DNA of 25,212 nucleotides from a virus: IMG/VR virus record IMGVR_UViG_3300024348_000222, positions 1 to 25,212 of that record; one strand, given 5' to 3'. Made by a program: the position numbers and the translations under genes. This document shows, piece after piece, positions 1-8,235 of this stretch. The notes beneath the pieces were generated by a model. It was given only the letters and a program-made list of their open reading frames with translations. It had not been told where the DNA came from and searched no databases. Positions within the stretch are counted from its first letter, which is position 1. Each line of letters begins with the position of its first letter.

Positions 1-1
1 T

Positions 2-1354
2 TGGTCTCTCTATGGATTTAATCTGAAGGCGGAGGATCTTTTTAGAGTATATGGACCGGTTTCCAATTCTCTTGGGACCTCTAGTAAATTTGGATATTTC
101 TTATCGGCCAACACACCTATAAACTATACCGTCGTTCTTAGTGATAACACCTCGATGAATAGCGGAACTTCATTTCCGAATCCTCAATATTCCAAATTCG
201 TTTTATCTGTTAACGGGAATGACCAGAACAAGAAAATCATGGAGTTTGCAAAGATTGAATACACAACTCCATCTTTTACAGCAGGTAATCCTATGTTTTA
301 TTGGGATCAGGGTGCAACTGCTGATAGAGGTAATTATGGATTAAGATTCCGTAATTATGACAGAACAAAATTTACCTTACCAAATTCCGCATTAAGATTC
401 GAATCCACAGCATCAACCTTTGCTATGAATTCTGTCGGGTTTAACCTCTATATGAACACTGCTCAGTTGTTTACTGTTAATGTTCTGAATAACATATATT
501 TTAATTTTAATAACGGGACAGCCTTATTTTCCACTAAAAATATTGGGTATAGCGCGGGTCAATTCAATATTTCGACAAGCTTTAATTTATATTCAGAAGC
601 AACCGATTCAACACCTCCACTGCATCTAATATCTGCCTCACCGACGACTGGAAATCTAAGATACTTATACAATTCAACACCAAATAGGAGTGCTTTTCTT
701 TTTAGAGTTATACAGGGTTCAGGTATATTATTTGCTGTTTATGGTGATGGCTATGTCTATATGGATAAGAAGGTAAATTCTTTGCAACCTCCTCAGACTA
801 TAACACAAACTGTTTCGGGTACATACATCAGTACAAATATAAACTGGACAACTCTGGTACCTTCTATTGCTATGAATACCGCAGCCGGGAATTATTTTTA
901 TTGCAATAATGGATCTGATTTCGTTGTGCAAAAATCTCCATCCGCATCATCAGGTGAGAGAGGAATCTGTATATGGACTCCTGCAACAGGTGGTGCTGTC
1001 GGATTTAACGGAGGATGGCTAAATTTGGTTGAAGATCAGGAAGCAATAACATTCAGGGTTCACAGCAGCAGTCCTGGATCAACCGCTGATTGCTTTAGAT
1101 ACATCGGGTTGAATACATCACAATCACCAAATACTTTGCCAAACCCATTTAGTGCATTTATCAATGAATCGATAGCAACATTACCAGCTGGTGAATATGC
1201 ATCAACTGCTGAGTTTACTGTGGTAAACGTGAAAGGTGCTACTGGTAGCACTGGAGGTACCAAAAGATGGTATAAAGTATTTTATTCTGCTTGGGGTGGT
1301 AATCTAACCAATACCTGCTGTGGAGTTTTAGCAACATGTAATTCAACGTCTTAA
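2..1354 (+). CDS. Phage fibre-like structural protein, 5' end missing
   Basis: The frame is open from the first base, so the gene starts upstream of the window and a start at the Met codon at 155 is unlikely. The visible 450 residues are rich in Asn, Ser, Thr, Gly and aromatic residues, as in beta-structured phage fibres. A segment around codons 40-100 (VVLSD, then IMEFAK, then FYWD) matches the same ordered motifs in the next gene (LVLSD, IMSFAK, FYWD), so the two proteins share a module. A short GATGSTGGT stretch near the C-terminus resembles the collagen-like linkers of phage fibres. The last residues contain a Cys cluster (CCGVLATC). Unlike its neighbour it has no Hint domain. The next gene starts one base after its stop, so they are co-expressed. 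Fibre or adhesin is an inference from composition and context; which fibre is unknown. Confidence 0.6.
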   Translation, partial: WSLYGFNLKAEDLFRVYGPVSNSLGTSSKFGYFLSANTPINYTVVLSDNTSMNSGTSFPNPQYSKFVLSVNGNDQNKKIMEFAKIEYTTPSFTAGNPMFYWDQGATADRGNYGLRFRNYDRTKFTLPNSALRFESTASTFAMNSVGFNLYMNTAQLFTVNVLNNIYFNFNNGTALFSTKNIGYSAGQFNISTSFNLYSEATDSTPPLHLISASPTTGNLRYLYNSTPNRSAFLFRVIQGSGILFAVYGDGYVYMDKKVNSLQPPQTITQTVSGTYISTNINWTTLVPSIAMNTAAGNYFYCNNGSDFVVQKSPSASSGERGICIWTPATGGAVGFNGGWLNLVEDQEAITFRVHSSSPGSTADCFRYIGLNTSQSPNTLPNPFSAFINESIATLPAGEYASTAEFTVVNVKGATGSTGGTKRWYKVFYSAWGGNLTNTCCGVLATCNSTS

Positions 1355-1355
1355 T

Positions 1356-3515
1356 ATGCATTTTAACAGTAAATATATTTTCCAGGGTGATTCTCAGAAA
1401 GAGATATCAAATAAGATTAATTATAATTTTGATCAGATAGTATCTTTCGCCGTGGGTCCTGATGGACATTTAGGTCCCAGAGGAGGAACTGGATTATATG
1501 GACCTGCTGGATATAAAGGTGCATCAGGGGCAACCGGAACTAGAGCTTCTAAAATATTCAAACAACCAACCCAGCCAATACCAGCAGAAAGCCAACAATA
1601 TGATGTGTGGGTGGACAACTCCTCCGGTGAAGGTGATGTTAAAGTGTTAGGAGCGACTGGTACTTGGAGCTATTCAGGATATTCTTTCTTTACTTCATCA
1701 TACTTTGCAACTTTCTCTGGAATACAAGGCCCAGCAGGATCGACTGATAAGTACGTGGTGGGAATAAAGGACGTGGCGAATTCCCCTGATATTAGTCTAG
1801 TTCTGAGCGACGGTGATCCTGTACCTTCATATTCAAATCCAAATAAATCTAAACTTCTTGTTGCCACACAGGATCAGATAACTACTCCGATAATGAGCTT
1901 TGCTAAGTCGGGAGCAGTTTCACAGGGTACTCCGTCATTTTATTGGGATTCTGTTGGTTCTAATAGGGATCTGAACTATAAATCAACAGGGGATCTTGAT
2001 ATAACTTCCCAATTAGGACTTACCGTGGATTCTTCGCTTGCAAGAACACTTCTATTTGGAAACAACTTTAATTTAACTGCATCAAGCTTTACTGTTGGTG
2101 GATCTGGCGATTTTCAATTAGCTTCAAATACGACTGTAGGTAGTGGAGGGGTATTTAATATTAAATCTTCGAATTTACTTCTTTCATCTTCATATCTTAC
2201 ACATATTGATCCGACTACGATATACGCTTCAACGGGAGGATATGTCTTAAATGACGTTCCTAATTCTGCCGGTCTTAATTCAGGGATAACTGTAGCAACT
2301 ACAGCATCAGCAAACGAAACTTTTTCAATAAACGATTTAACTGGTAACCCTATCTTATCTGGTAAGCCATATGGTACTATCGACACTGGAAAGCACTCTG
2401 AAACGATATTTGGATCTACTGGAGGTGCTACTGGAGGTACTGCTGGTCCTTTTTCATACCATGTTAGAAAGGCACCACAGGTTATAAAGAGCACGATAAC
2501 TGTTAATTCGGTTGCACTTTATCCATCAACCGCTGCGGGGACAACAACACTTAATAATGTATTCGATCTAAGTCAAACATCACTTTGGGATTCTAATGTC
2601 ATAGTAGTTACTCCGACATTATATACAGCGGGATCTCAGGGCGGAGTTTATTTAAGAGTGCCGGCTTCATATTTGAATACTTTGGATCCTGTATACAGCA
2701 CAGGGAAAACAAACATCTATCGCATTTTATTAAATAACTTAGATTCGGTACTTTATGCAAGATACATTCAGGGATTAGTTTTTAGTTACACTAATTACGG
2801 GTCAGGTGGTTTAACATCAACCTCAGTATTAAGTTATGTTGATTTTCCGACTGTCTCGGGAATAACTAGACTTTGCCAATATATCGATTTGCATTGGCTT
2901 GGTGCTGCAAACACAACCAATCTTAACCCAAGACTTTTTTATAAGGCTTGCAATGGTGTAGGTGGATACGTTGAATTGACAAATCTAAATAGTATAGGAT
3001 CAAGCCAGCCTATTACGTCAGGAACTTCTCCAGCAACATCGGGAGGTGAATATGATACTGGCGGTGGATATGATGAGCCTTTCGATCCTATTCCTGGATC
3101 ATCTTGTCCAACACCAGATATGCTTATATTCTTGGGAGAAGATAGATGGATTCCTGCCGGTGAAGTTGAAATTGGCACAGAGGTTTATACCATGCACGAA
3201 CACACTAATGAATGGGGTTATTATACCGTATCTCATGTGGAAAGAGCGATACAACCAGTTATATCTGCTGTGATCGGTGGTAAGGAAATACGTGCTTCTG
3301 AATCTCACAGATTCTTAACAACCGACGGTGAATATATTGCACTAGCTGAACTTGCTGAAGGTTCCGTACTTAAAACAGTAGACGGTACGGTAATTCTGGA
3401 ATCCAAGGAAGATATAGGAAACATGGAGGTCGTTAAGATAGAGGTATGCAATGCACATACTTACGTTCTTGAAGGCGTATTATCTCACAATATTAAAGTC
3501 TACATAGGATTATAA
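1356..3515 (+). CDS. Fibre-like structural protein with C-terminal Hint domain
   Basis: This 719-residue protein begins with a short region typical of phage fibres (QKEISNKINYNFDQIV), then a collagen-like run of Gly-X-Y triplets at about residues 34-63, then a long Ser/Thr/Gly/Asn-rich beta-type body. Residues of about 145-200 repeat the module of the upstream gene (LVLSD, IMSFAK, FYWD). Residues 584-712 form a Hint domain: it begins with Cys584 (CPTPDM), carries a block-B-like His (SESH), and ends with SHN at 710-712, followed by only seven residues (IKVYIGL). Hint domains catalyse an N-S acyl shift at the first Cys and cyclisation of the final Asn; whether this one cleaves, splices or transfers is not visible. 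The nearest relative in the window is the C-terminus of the gene at 4654. It is probably an adhesive tail or baseplate fibre; the exact role is unknown. Confidence 0.7.
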   Translation: MHFNSKYIFQGDSQKEISNKINYNFDQIVSFAVGPDGHLGPRGGTGLYGPAGYKGASGATGTRASKIFKQPTQPIPAESQQYDVWVDNSSGEGDVKVLGATGTWSYSGYSFFTSSYFATFSGIQGPAGSTDKYVVGIKDVANSPDISLVLSDGDPVPSYSNPNKSKLLVATQDQITTPIMSFAKSGAVSQGTPSFYWDSVGSNRDLNYKSTGDLDITSQLGLTVDSSLARTLLFGNNFNLTASSFTVGGSGDFQLASNTTVGSGGVFNIKSSNLLLSSSYLTHIDPTTIYASTGGYVLNDVPNSAGLNSGITVATTASANETFSINDLTGNPILSGKPYGTIDTGKHSETIFGSTGGATGGTAGPFSYHVRKAPQVIKSTITVNSVALYPSTAAGTTTLNNVFDLSQTSLWDSNVIVVTPTLYTAGSQGGVYLRVPASYLNTLDPVYSTGKTNIYRILLNNLDSVLYARYIQGLVFSYTNYGSGGLTSTSVLSYVDFPTVSGITRLCQYIDLHWLGAANTTNLNPRLFYKACNGVGGYVELTNLNSIGSSQPITSGTSPATSGGEYDTGGGYDEPFDPIPGSSCPTPDMLIFLGEDRWIPAGEVEIGTEVYTMHEHTNEWGYYTVSHVERAIQPVISAVIGGKEIRASESHRFLTTDGEYIALAELAEGSVLKTVDGTVILESKEDIGNMEVVKIEVCNAHTYVLEGVLSHNIKVYIGL
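3105..3491 (+). other. Hint (intein/hedgehog-type) domain, copy 1
   Basis: This segment encodes residues 584-712 of the fibre-like protein. Visible signature elements are Cys at position 1 followed by PTPDM, an IGTEV turn at 23-27, SESHRFLT with the block-B-like His at 68, AHTYVLEG at 117-124 (block F-like) and terminal SHN (block G-like). At 129 residues it has room for the splicing fold only, with no homing endonuclease. The residue after Asn is Ile, not the Cys, Ser or Thr needed for standard splicing. Confidence 0.85.
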
Positions 3516-3545
3516 AATTTACCAATATAAAAAAAATAGATAAAT

Positions 3546-3812
3546 ATGATACAACTAACAAAAAAAGAACAAGAGGGTATGCTTAACCTATCTAAGGAAT
3601 TCGTAAGCATTCACCAAGAGATCTTGCAGGTTGAAAGAACTATCAAGGAAATGGAGGATCGATCATCCGAACTAATAGGACAATTAGAGAGATGTAGAGA
3701 GGATGAAGGGGATTTCATTTCTGGATTAGAAAAAAAATACGGACAGGGCTCGTTAGACCCTATTAATCTAACATGGCAAAAAGAAACTATAAAAGATGAA
3801 ATACATCAATAA
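3546..3812 (+). CDS. Small predicted coiled-coil protein, unknown function
   Basis: The 88-residue product is highly charged and predicted helical: MIQLTKKEQEGML, then IHQEILQVERTIKEMEDR and further heptad-like spacing of Leu/Ile with Glu/Lys. It has no signal peptide and no Cys. The start follows an A-rich leader containing TATAAAAA (3526-3533) and no Shine-Dalgarno. Its last 17 bases overlap the next gene, which encodes a membrane-anchored protein with its own helical segment, so the two are translationally linked and may interact. I do not recognise a family. Small coiled-coil proteins at this kind of site can be chaperones or lysis accessory proteins, but nothing in the sequence decides this. 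Confidence 0.7.
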   Translation: MIQLTKKEQEGMLNLSKEFVSIHQEILQVERTIKEMEDRSSELIGQLERCREDEGDFISGLEKKYGQGSLDPINLTWQKETIKDEIHQ

Positions 3813-4644
3813 AGAAAATTTAAACAAAGCAGCTGGATTACTAAATAACCGGTTTTTCTTGTTAGCAGTGATCGTGATTTTAATTATGCTTACTCTAAAA
3901 CAATGTGGAGCAGCAGATCACGCCAAAGCAGAGGCTCTAAGAGAGCATAACAATTACCTTGCTTCATTGGACTCTGTTAGGGTTATTAAAAATGATCTTG
4001 GTGAGCTAATCGTTGAAAAATCTGCTTATCAGTTAAAGGTATCAGAATTAAGCAAAGAACAGAAGGATTTGATTAAAAGACTAGATTTAAACTCTAACGG
4101 AAGAGGAAATACACCTAGAACAGTAATTCAAACAGTTTCTGAATATAGAGATAGTATAGTAAATATAGCTTCGGAGGTTGTTAAGGATCCTAATGGATCT
4201 GAAGCAATCGCATTCTTGCATGAACCACAATTACCAGGAAAAAATAAATTGAAAATAGCAGGTAAAGTTCCCTATGATCTTAGACTTTCTAAAGATCCAA
4301 GAGACACTACCAAATATATCGCATCTGTTATCCCAGGTGGAACTTCTTTAACTATAGAACAAAATATTGACATAGTGACTGCATTATATCAGGATCCTAA
4401 ATCTAAAAGAATAATGACAAGAGTAAGTACAACATATCCCAACTTAACTTTTAGTGATGTTAATTCTTTTGATATAACGGATAACCCTGAAACTAGAAAA
4501 GCTTTAAAAGCTGCTAGAAAGGAATTTGGACTTGGTGTTAATTTAGGATATGGATTACTTGGCTCATCCACAAGTTTAACAACAGGATTTTACATTGGTG
4601 TCGGTGTTCACTACTCACCAAAATTTTTACAATTTGGAAAATAA
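3796..4644 (+). CDS. Membrane-anchored coiled-coil protein, possible envelope or spanin-like role
   Basis: The 282-residue protein has one clear transmembrane segment near its start (about residues 19-36, RFFLLAVIVILIMLTLK) followed by Cys38. Residues of about 45-100 are charged and helical, consistent with a coiled coil. The middle holds a basic or polar domain, and the C-terminus (about 245-280) alternates Gly, aromatic and hydrophobic residues like outer-membrane beta strands (LGVNLGYGLL, FYIGVGVHYSP). The layout of inner-membrane anchor, periplasmic coil and beta-like tail is what an envelope-spanning phage protein could look like, hence the spanin suggestion. The region around Cys38 (LKQCG) is a poor lipobox, so a lipoprotein is not supported. 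It overlaps the preceding gene by 17 bases and lies nine bases before a virion protein gene. Function is inferred only. Confidence 0.6.
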   Translation: MKYINKENLNKAAGLLNNRFFLLAVIVILIMLTLKQCGAADHAKAEALREHNNYLASLDSVRVIKNDLGELIVEKSAYQLKVSELSKEQKDLIKRLDLNSNGRGNTPRTVIQTVSEYRDSIVNIASEVVKDPNGSEAIAFLHEPQLPGKNKLKIAGKVPYDLRLSKDPRDTTKYIASVIPGGTSLTIEQNIDIVTALYQDPKSKRIMTRVSTTYPNLTFSDVNSFDITDNPETRKALKAARKEFGLGVNLGYGLLGSSTSLTTGFYIGVGVHYSPKFLQFGK

Positions 4645-4653
4645 AATATAAAA

Positions 4654-7389
4654 ATGGCATTTACTACTACATCTAAGTTTGTCCAGATTACTCCATATTT
4701 ATTGATGGAGTATATGTACGCTGACGAACCCACACCAGAAACACACTTTGTTAATAACGGTGGGGTTACTGTTGGATATGATAAATTAATAAATGGATTT
4801 AGAAGTAATAATGTCCAAGTATTTAATAAGGATTCCAATTACGATACAACACATAACACCACGGAAAACAACGTGGTTAGAATCGGAGAGAGCTCGTTCG
4901 TAACACTCGATTCAAATCTAATTGTACCATTCAACGACTATTCGGATGAATTAACCAACACGGTGGATTTACCGATCGTTTTTCCTTCCAATCTATTGGT
5001 TGTTTATGATACCGTAAGATATCACATAAGAGCTGGATATAATCTAAACAACATAGATGGTATCATCTTGACTGTTGAGTACCAGGATCAAAATCTAGAA
5101 TATGTTACAGGTTCACAGATACTTATTAAGAAAGGAACTGAGCAGGAATATTTCTTAAATCCAAATCCTGTAACTATCGGTTCCAATATCTATGATAAAT
5201 ATTTCGAGATAAAGTTGCCGAATCTGAAGGATATGAATGACAAGTATCTTGCAGCTTCTCCAGCATTTCAGCCTGATACCTTGGCATCGTTGATAAGCTC
5301 GAGTGGGGATGGGTTCATTTACGGAGCTCCAATAAGGGTAACAGCTTGGCAAGTACAAAATACTGTCGATTATAATGGATATCCAAGATATGACTGTGCT
5401 AGAATAGCAACATTATCTTTAGAGCAGGAGGATCCATTTTCCAATATTGGTGCAACCATAAAGGAATCGGAGAGGGGTCAATTCTTTGAATACTATGCAA
5501 CCGATAACGAGGGATTCATAGAGGATTTTATACTATTCCAGAATTCAATAGGAAACGGGTATTACATAAGTCATCAAATAGAGGTACTTGAACAAATAGG
5601 GGCTGCACTTATACAGACATCGGGATTTCAGTCAATCCAGACAACAGCATACGATCTGCCTAATTACTATCGACCTATAGTTAAAAATGCTGCTGTTGCT
5701 GCAAGTTTTACTTTGAGATATACGATGTCGCTAATCAATAGCGTTGACCAAAGCAGAGTTATCAGGATATCATCATATAGTTCAGTAAATCCTGCACAAT
5801 GGGGTACCAGTATAACTCCAATTAAATTAAGTACATTCCCGCAGGTACAGAAAATTTATAATAGGGTTTATTCTCAAGCATCAATAACAGTTGGCGGAGG
5901 AAATACAAATCAGCCTAAGGAGATAGTTAAATACACTAACGTCTTCATTAACCAAAATTACGTTACCTCAACCGTAAATAATCTGACATTCACTGACAAT
6001 ACACTGAAGATAAATTCAGGAGCAGAACAAACAACAGCATTCGGAACTGGTAAAATGACAATTTCGATTTCTCCTTTTGATAATTATTACAAATTTAAAT
6101 TTATTAAAAGCGGACCTTCTTCGGATCCTGTTGCTATCGACTTAAGTGCTTCCGGGAAATTCAATATATCTTTTGTTGATCCGGTTGGTAATAAAATACA
6201 GGTTCCTGCTTTGGAAGATAAAAATTTAGCAAATCCTTCTGCCGGAGAACTTGCATTTAAAATTGATGAATCTATATCAACTAAGGTGCTTCAATTAAAC
6301 GATAGAAGATTCTTCATCACTAATGGAACCTCTATAAACACAGCACAGGACGGTGTTGCTACAAAGCAGGTAGTTTCTGTTGATTCCGGCGTCACTAGTA
6401 ATGTCATCGAGAAAAGAATAGAATCTGTAATAGCGAATAGAAGAAATGAAGCTGCGGCGATAAATGGAGCCAATAACTACATAAACTTACCTGCATCTAA
6501 TATACTTACTCCGGTTAATAATGCTAATTCTGTTATGTACTGGGGTTATTGGAAAAAGGAGGGTGAGGCTGATTTCGTTACCGGACCTACTGCAGCACCT
6601 GCACCTGTAATAACATCAGGAAGCGGAACTGGTATGGTTGGCGCAATTGAAGCTAGTCCGAGTCCGATTATTAAAAATATACTGCCTTTAAGCTCAACTT
6701 CTGGAATTTTCACAATAGGAGCAGCAACTTCAAATACATACGAGACTTTGACCGGAAGCGCTCTTATCGCAGCTTTAAGCGCTGAGATCGCCGGTTACAA
6801 CGCTACTGGGTGGAAAGATCAAACGATAATTAATTATTTCCTAACTCCAGGTAAAGCTGGTTACATTAAATATCCAGGACTAACCAAAGCAGAATTTACT
6901 AAAGCTGCAACCGGTATTTTAGCACCTGCATCTTTAACCAATCTGAATAAAAGGAACAAAGGCGGAGGAGGTGGATGTCCTACTCCAGAGATGAGAATCT
7001 TATTGGCCGACGGTAATAGCATAAAAGCTGGGGATATAAAGGTTGGTACTAAATTATGCACGGTCCACGAGAAAACAGGAGAATGGGGTCACTATAAAGT
7101 TTCTTACGCTGGAAGAATGATACAACCAATACTTTCTGTTAAAATAGGGGGCACTTCAGTCAAGGTGTCAGAATCTCATAAATTCTTAACAGAGAATAAT
7201 GGTTACGTTACGATATCAGATCTTAATATAGGATCCGTTATTAGAACAGTTAATGGATTATCTAAACTGGAAAGTAAAAATAGAATCGGCGAAGGTGAAG
7301 TCGTTAAAATAGAGGTCGAAGAGGCACACACTTATGTAATGGAAGGAATAATTTCTCATAACATTAAAGCTGCTACGGAGGTTCTATAA
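4654..7389 (+). CDS. Large virion structural protein with C-terminal Hint domain
   Basis: The 911-residue protein has no signal peptide and a mixed beta-rich composition. Its body (1-770) is not recognisable by eye, but its size and position before a tail-tube-like gene fit a tail or baseplate component. A Lys/Arg and Gly-rich linker (NKRNKGGGGG) leads to Cys775, which opens a 129-residue Hint domain ending at SHN (901-903), followed by eight residues (IKAATEVL). The Hint domain aligns without gaps to the one in the gene at 1356, with about half the residues identical. The Gly run looks like an exposed linker presenting the scissile bond. The start lies directly behind AAAATATAAAA, with no Shine-Dalgarno. 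It is co-directional with, and 15 bases ahead of, the tail-tube-like gene. Whether the mature virion keeps the Hint domain is the key unknown. Confidence 0.7.
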   Translation: MAFTTTSKFVQITPYLLMEYMYADEPTPETHFVNNGGVTVGYDKLINGFRSNNVQVFNKDSNYDTTHNTTENNVVRIGESSFVTLDSNLIVPFNDYSDELTNTVDLPIVFPSNLLVVYDTVRYHIRAGYNLNNIDGIILTVEYQDQNLEYVTGSQILIKKGTEQEYFLNPNPVTIGSNIYDKYFEIKLPNLKDMNDKYLAASPAFQPDTLASLISSSGDGFIYGAPIRVTAWQVQNTVDYNGYPRYDCARIATLSLEQEDPFSNIGATIKESERGQFFEYYATDNEGFIEDFILFQNSIGNGYYISHQIEVLEQIGAALIQTSGFQSIQTTAYDLPNYYRPIVKNAAVAASFTLRYTMSLINSVDQSRVIRISSYSSVNPAQWGTSITPIKLSTFPQVQKIYNRVYSQASITVGGGNTNQPKEIVKYTNVFINQNYVTSTVNNLTFTDNTLKINSGAEQTTAFGTGKMTISISPFDNYYKFKFIKSGPSSDPVAIDLSASGKFNISFVDPVGNKIQVPALEDKNLANPSAGELAFKIDESISTKVLQLNDRRFFITNGTSINTAQDGVATKQVVSVDSGVTSNVIEKRIESVIANRRNEAAAINGANNYINLPASNILTPVNNANSVMYWGYWKKEGEADFVTGPTAAPAPVITSGSGTGMVGAIEASPSPIIKNILPLSSTSGIFTIGAATSNTYETLTGSALIAALSAEIAGYNATGWKDQTIINYFLTPGKAGYIKYPGLTKAEFTKAATGILAPASLTNLNKRNKGGGGGCPTPEMRILLADGNSIKAGDIKVGTKLCTVHEKTGEWGHYKVSYAGRMIQPILSVKIGGTSVKVSESHKFLTENNGYVTISDLNIGSVIRTVNGLSKLESKNRIGEGEVVKIEVEEAHTYVMEGIISHNIKAATEVL
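6976..7362 (+). other. Hint (intein/hedgehog-type) domain, copy 2
   Basis: This segment encodes residues 775-903 of the 911-residue virion protein. It begins with Cys (CPTPEM), contains SESHKFLT with His at domain position 68, AHTYVMEG at 117-124, and ends SHN. By hand count 68 of 129 positions match copy 1 with no insertions or deletions. There is no endonuclease insert. The residue after Asn is Ile. Confidence 0.87.
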
Positions 7390-7404
7390 AATATAAAATA
7401 AAGT

Positions 7405-7953
7405 ATGTTACTTAATCCAAAATCTAGCAGTTTTTACTTTGTCTTCCCTAAGGGATTTTTTCCCGCTAAGGTTGTGGATAAGTATTTACCATATTTAAAA
7501 AAGCAACCTATCCCATTTGATACTGTATCTGCCTATATGAACAGTACTATCAGATCTGTTGGGTTTCCGTCGATGACGATCGATTCGGTTGAGCAAGTAA
7601 GACCGTTGGGGAAAAAGATCAACTATAAAAGTGGAACACCTGTTCAAGAGCTTTTTAGCAAGGACTTTGCTATTCAATTTAAATTGGTTGACGGCTTTAT
7701 AAATTATTTTATAATGCTTGATACTATTTTGCACTTTTTGGACTTTGAAAACCCCAATTTGTTCATACAGGATTTACCGCTTAGAGTAATGGATAATGAG
7801 GGAAATATAGTGACATCAGTTTCTTTCCAGGGGGTAACATTAACATCTTTTTCCGAGATAGAATTAGCATACACATCCAATGCACCACAAACTGTTTCAT
7901 TTAATGTTGGATTTAAATGCAACTACATAGATATAGTTTTGGAAGCTAAATAA
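7405..7953 (+). CDS. Tail tube or tube-initiator-like protein
   Basis: The 182-residue product has the size and feel of the T4 gp19/gp54 tube family: a short N-terminal arm, a central segment with VGFPSMTIDSVEQV then a loop, a strand such as KDFAIQFKLVDGFINYFIM, and a C-terminal pair of strands (QTVSFNVGFKCNYIDIVLE). In this family the protein stacks as hexameric rings forming the inner tail tube, or starts tube polymerisation on the baseplate. I cannot tell tube from initiator, and the match is by pattern only. It follows the 911-residue virion gene by 15 bases, in an A-rich gap without a Shine-Dalgarno, and closes the structural part of the window. No odd residues or truncation are visible. 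Confidence 0.5.
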   Translation: MLLNPKSSSFYFVFPKGFFPAKVVDKYLPYLKKQPIPFDTVSAYMNSTIRSVGFPSMTIDSVEQVRPLGKKINYKSGTPVQELFSKDFAIQFKLVDGFINYFIMLDTILHFLDFENPNLFIQDLPLRVMDNEGNIVTSVSFQGVTLTSFSEIELAYTSNAPQTVSFNVGFKCNYIDIVLEAK

Positions 7954-7955
7954 GA

Positions 7956-7963
7956 TATATAAG
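7956..7963 (+). promoter_or_regulatory. Possible late-type promoter (TATATAAG)
   Basis: The sequence resembles the T4 late promoter core TATAAATA and ends 17 bases before the ATG of the gene at 7981, a workable spacing. It lies in a 27-base gap after the tail-tube-like gene. AT-rich sequence makes chance matches common. Confidence 0.3.
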
Positions 7964-7980
7964 TTAAATAAAACAATAAC

Positions 7981-8211
7981 ATGAAAACATTTACAAATTT
8001 AAAACAATTAAACGAGATGAAGTACGGTCAAGCACTTTATAGTGAAAAAGACCATATGAAAAACCTTTTGGTTGCTGCATCAGGAAACGATCAAAGAGTA
8101 CTAAACGATATTGTAAATTGTTTGACTGACGATCAAATGAAAAAGTGCTACGAGAAACTATCTAAAGTTTATGGTTATACTGGTAGCGTGGGTCAAAAAA
8201 TAACAGGATAA
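7981..8211 (+). CDS. Small protein, possibly an internal head protein
   Basis: The 76-residue product is predicted helical and is not a family I recognise. Its start, MKTFTNLKQLNEM, is loosely like T4 capsid-targeting sequences (MKT, aromatic residue at 4, hydrophobic at 7, then L-N-E as a possible prohead-protease site). That resemblance is weaker than in the genes at 13921, 14459, 17481 and 18773. The remaining part has several Lys and Asp residues and one or two Cys, with a Gly-rich end (YGYTGSVGQKITG). It sits between the structural block and the recombination block and is preceded by a TATATAAG element. Function unknown. Confidence 0.65.
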   Translation: MKTFTNLKQLNEMKYGQALYSEKDHMKNLLVAASGNDQRVLNDIVNCLTDDQMKKCYEKLSKVYGYTGSVGQKITG

Positions 8212-8235
8212 TTCTAACCCCCTAAATCTATTTAC

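Noticed and set aside
3796-4644. Lipoprotein lipobox at Cys38
   Set aside because: The residues before Cys (LKQ) do not fit the lipobox pattern, and the hydrophobic segment is long enough for a membrane anchor.
3105-7362. Hint domains as complete splicing inteins or homing elements
   Set aside because: Both are 129 residues, too short for a homing endonuclease, sit at the C-terminus rather than inside the protein, and have Ile after Asn.
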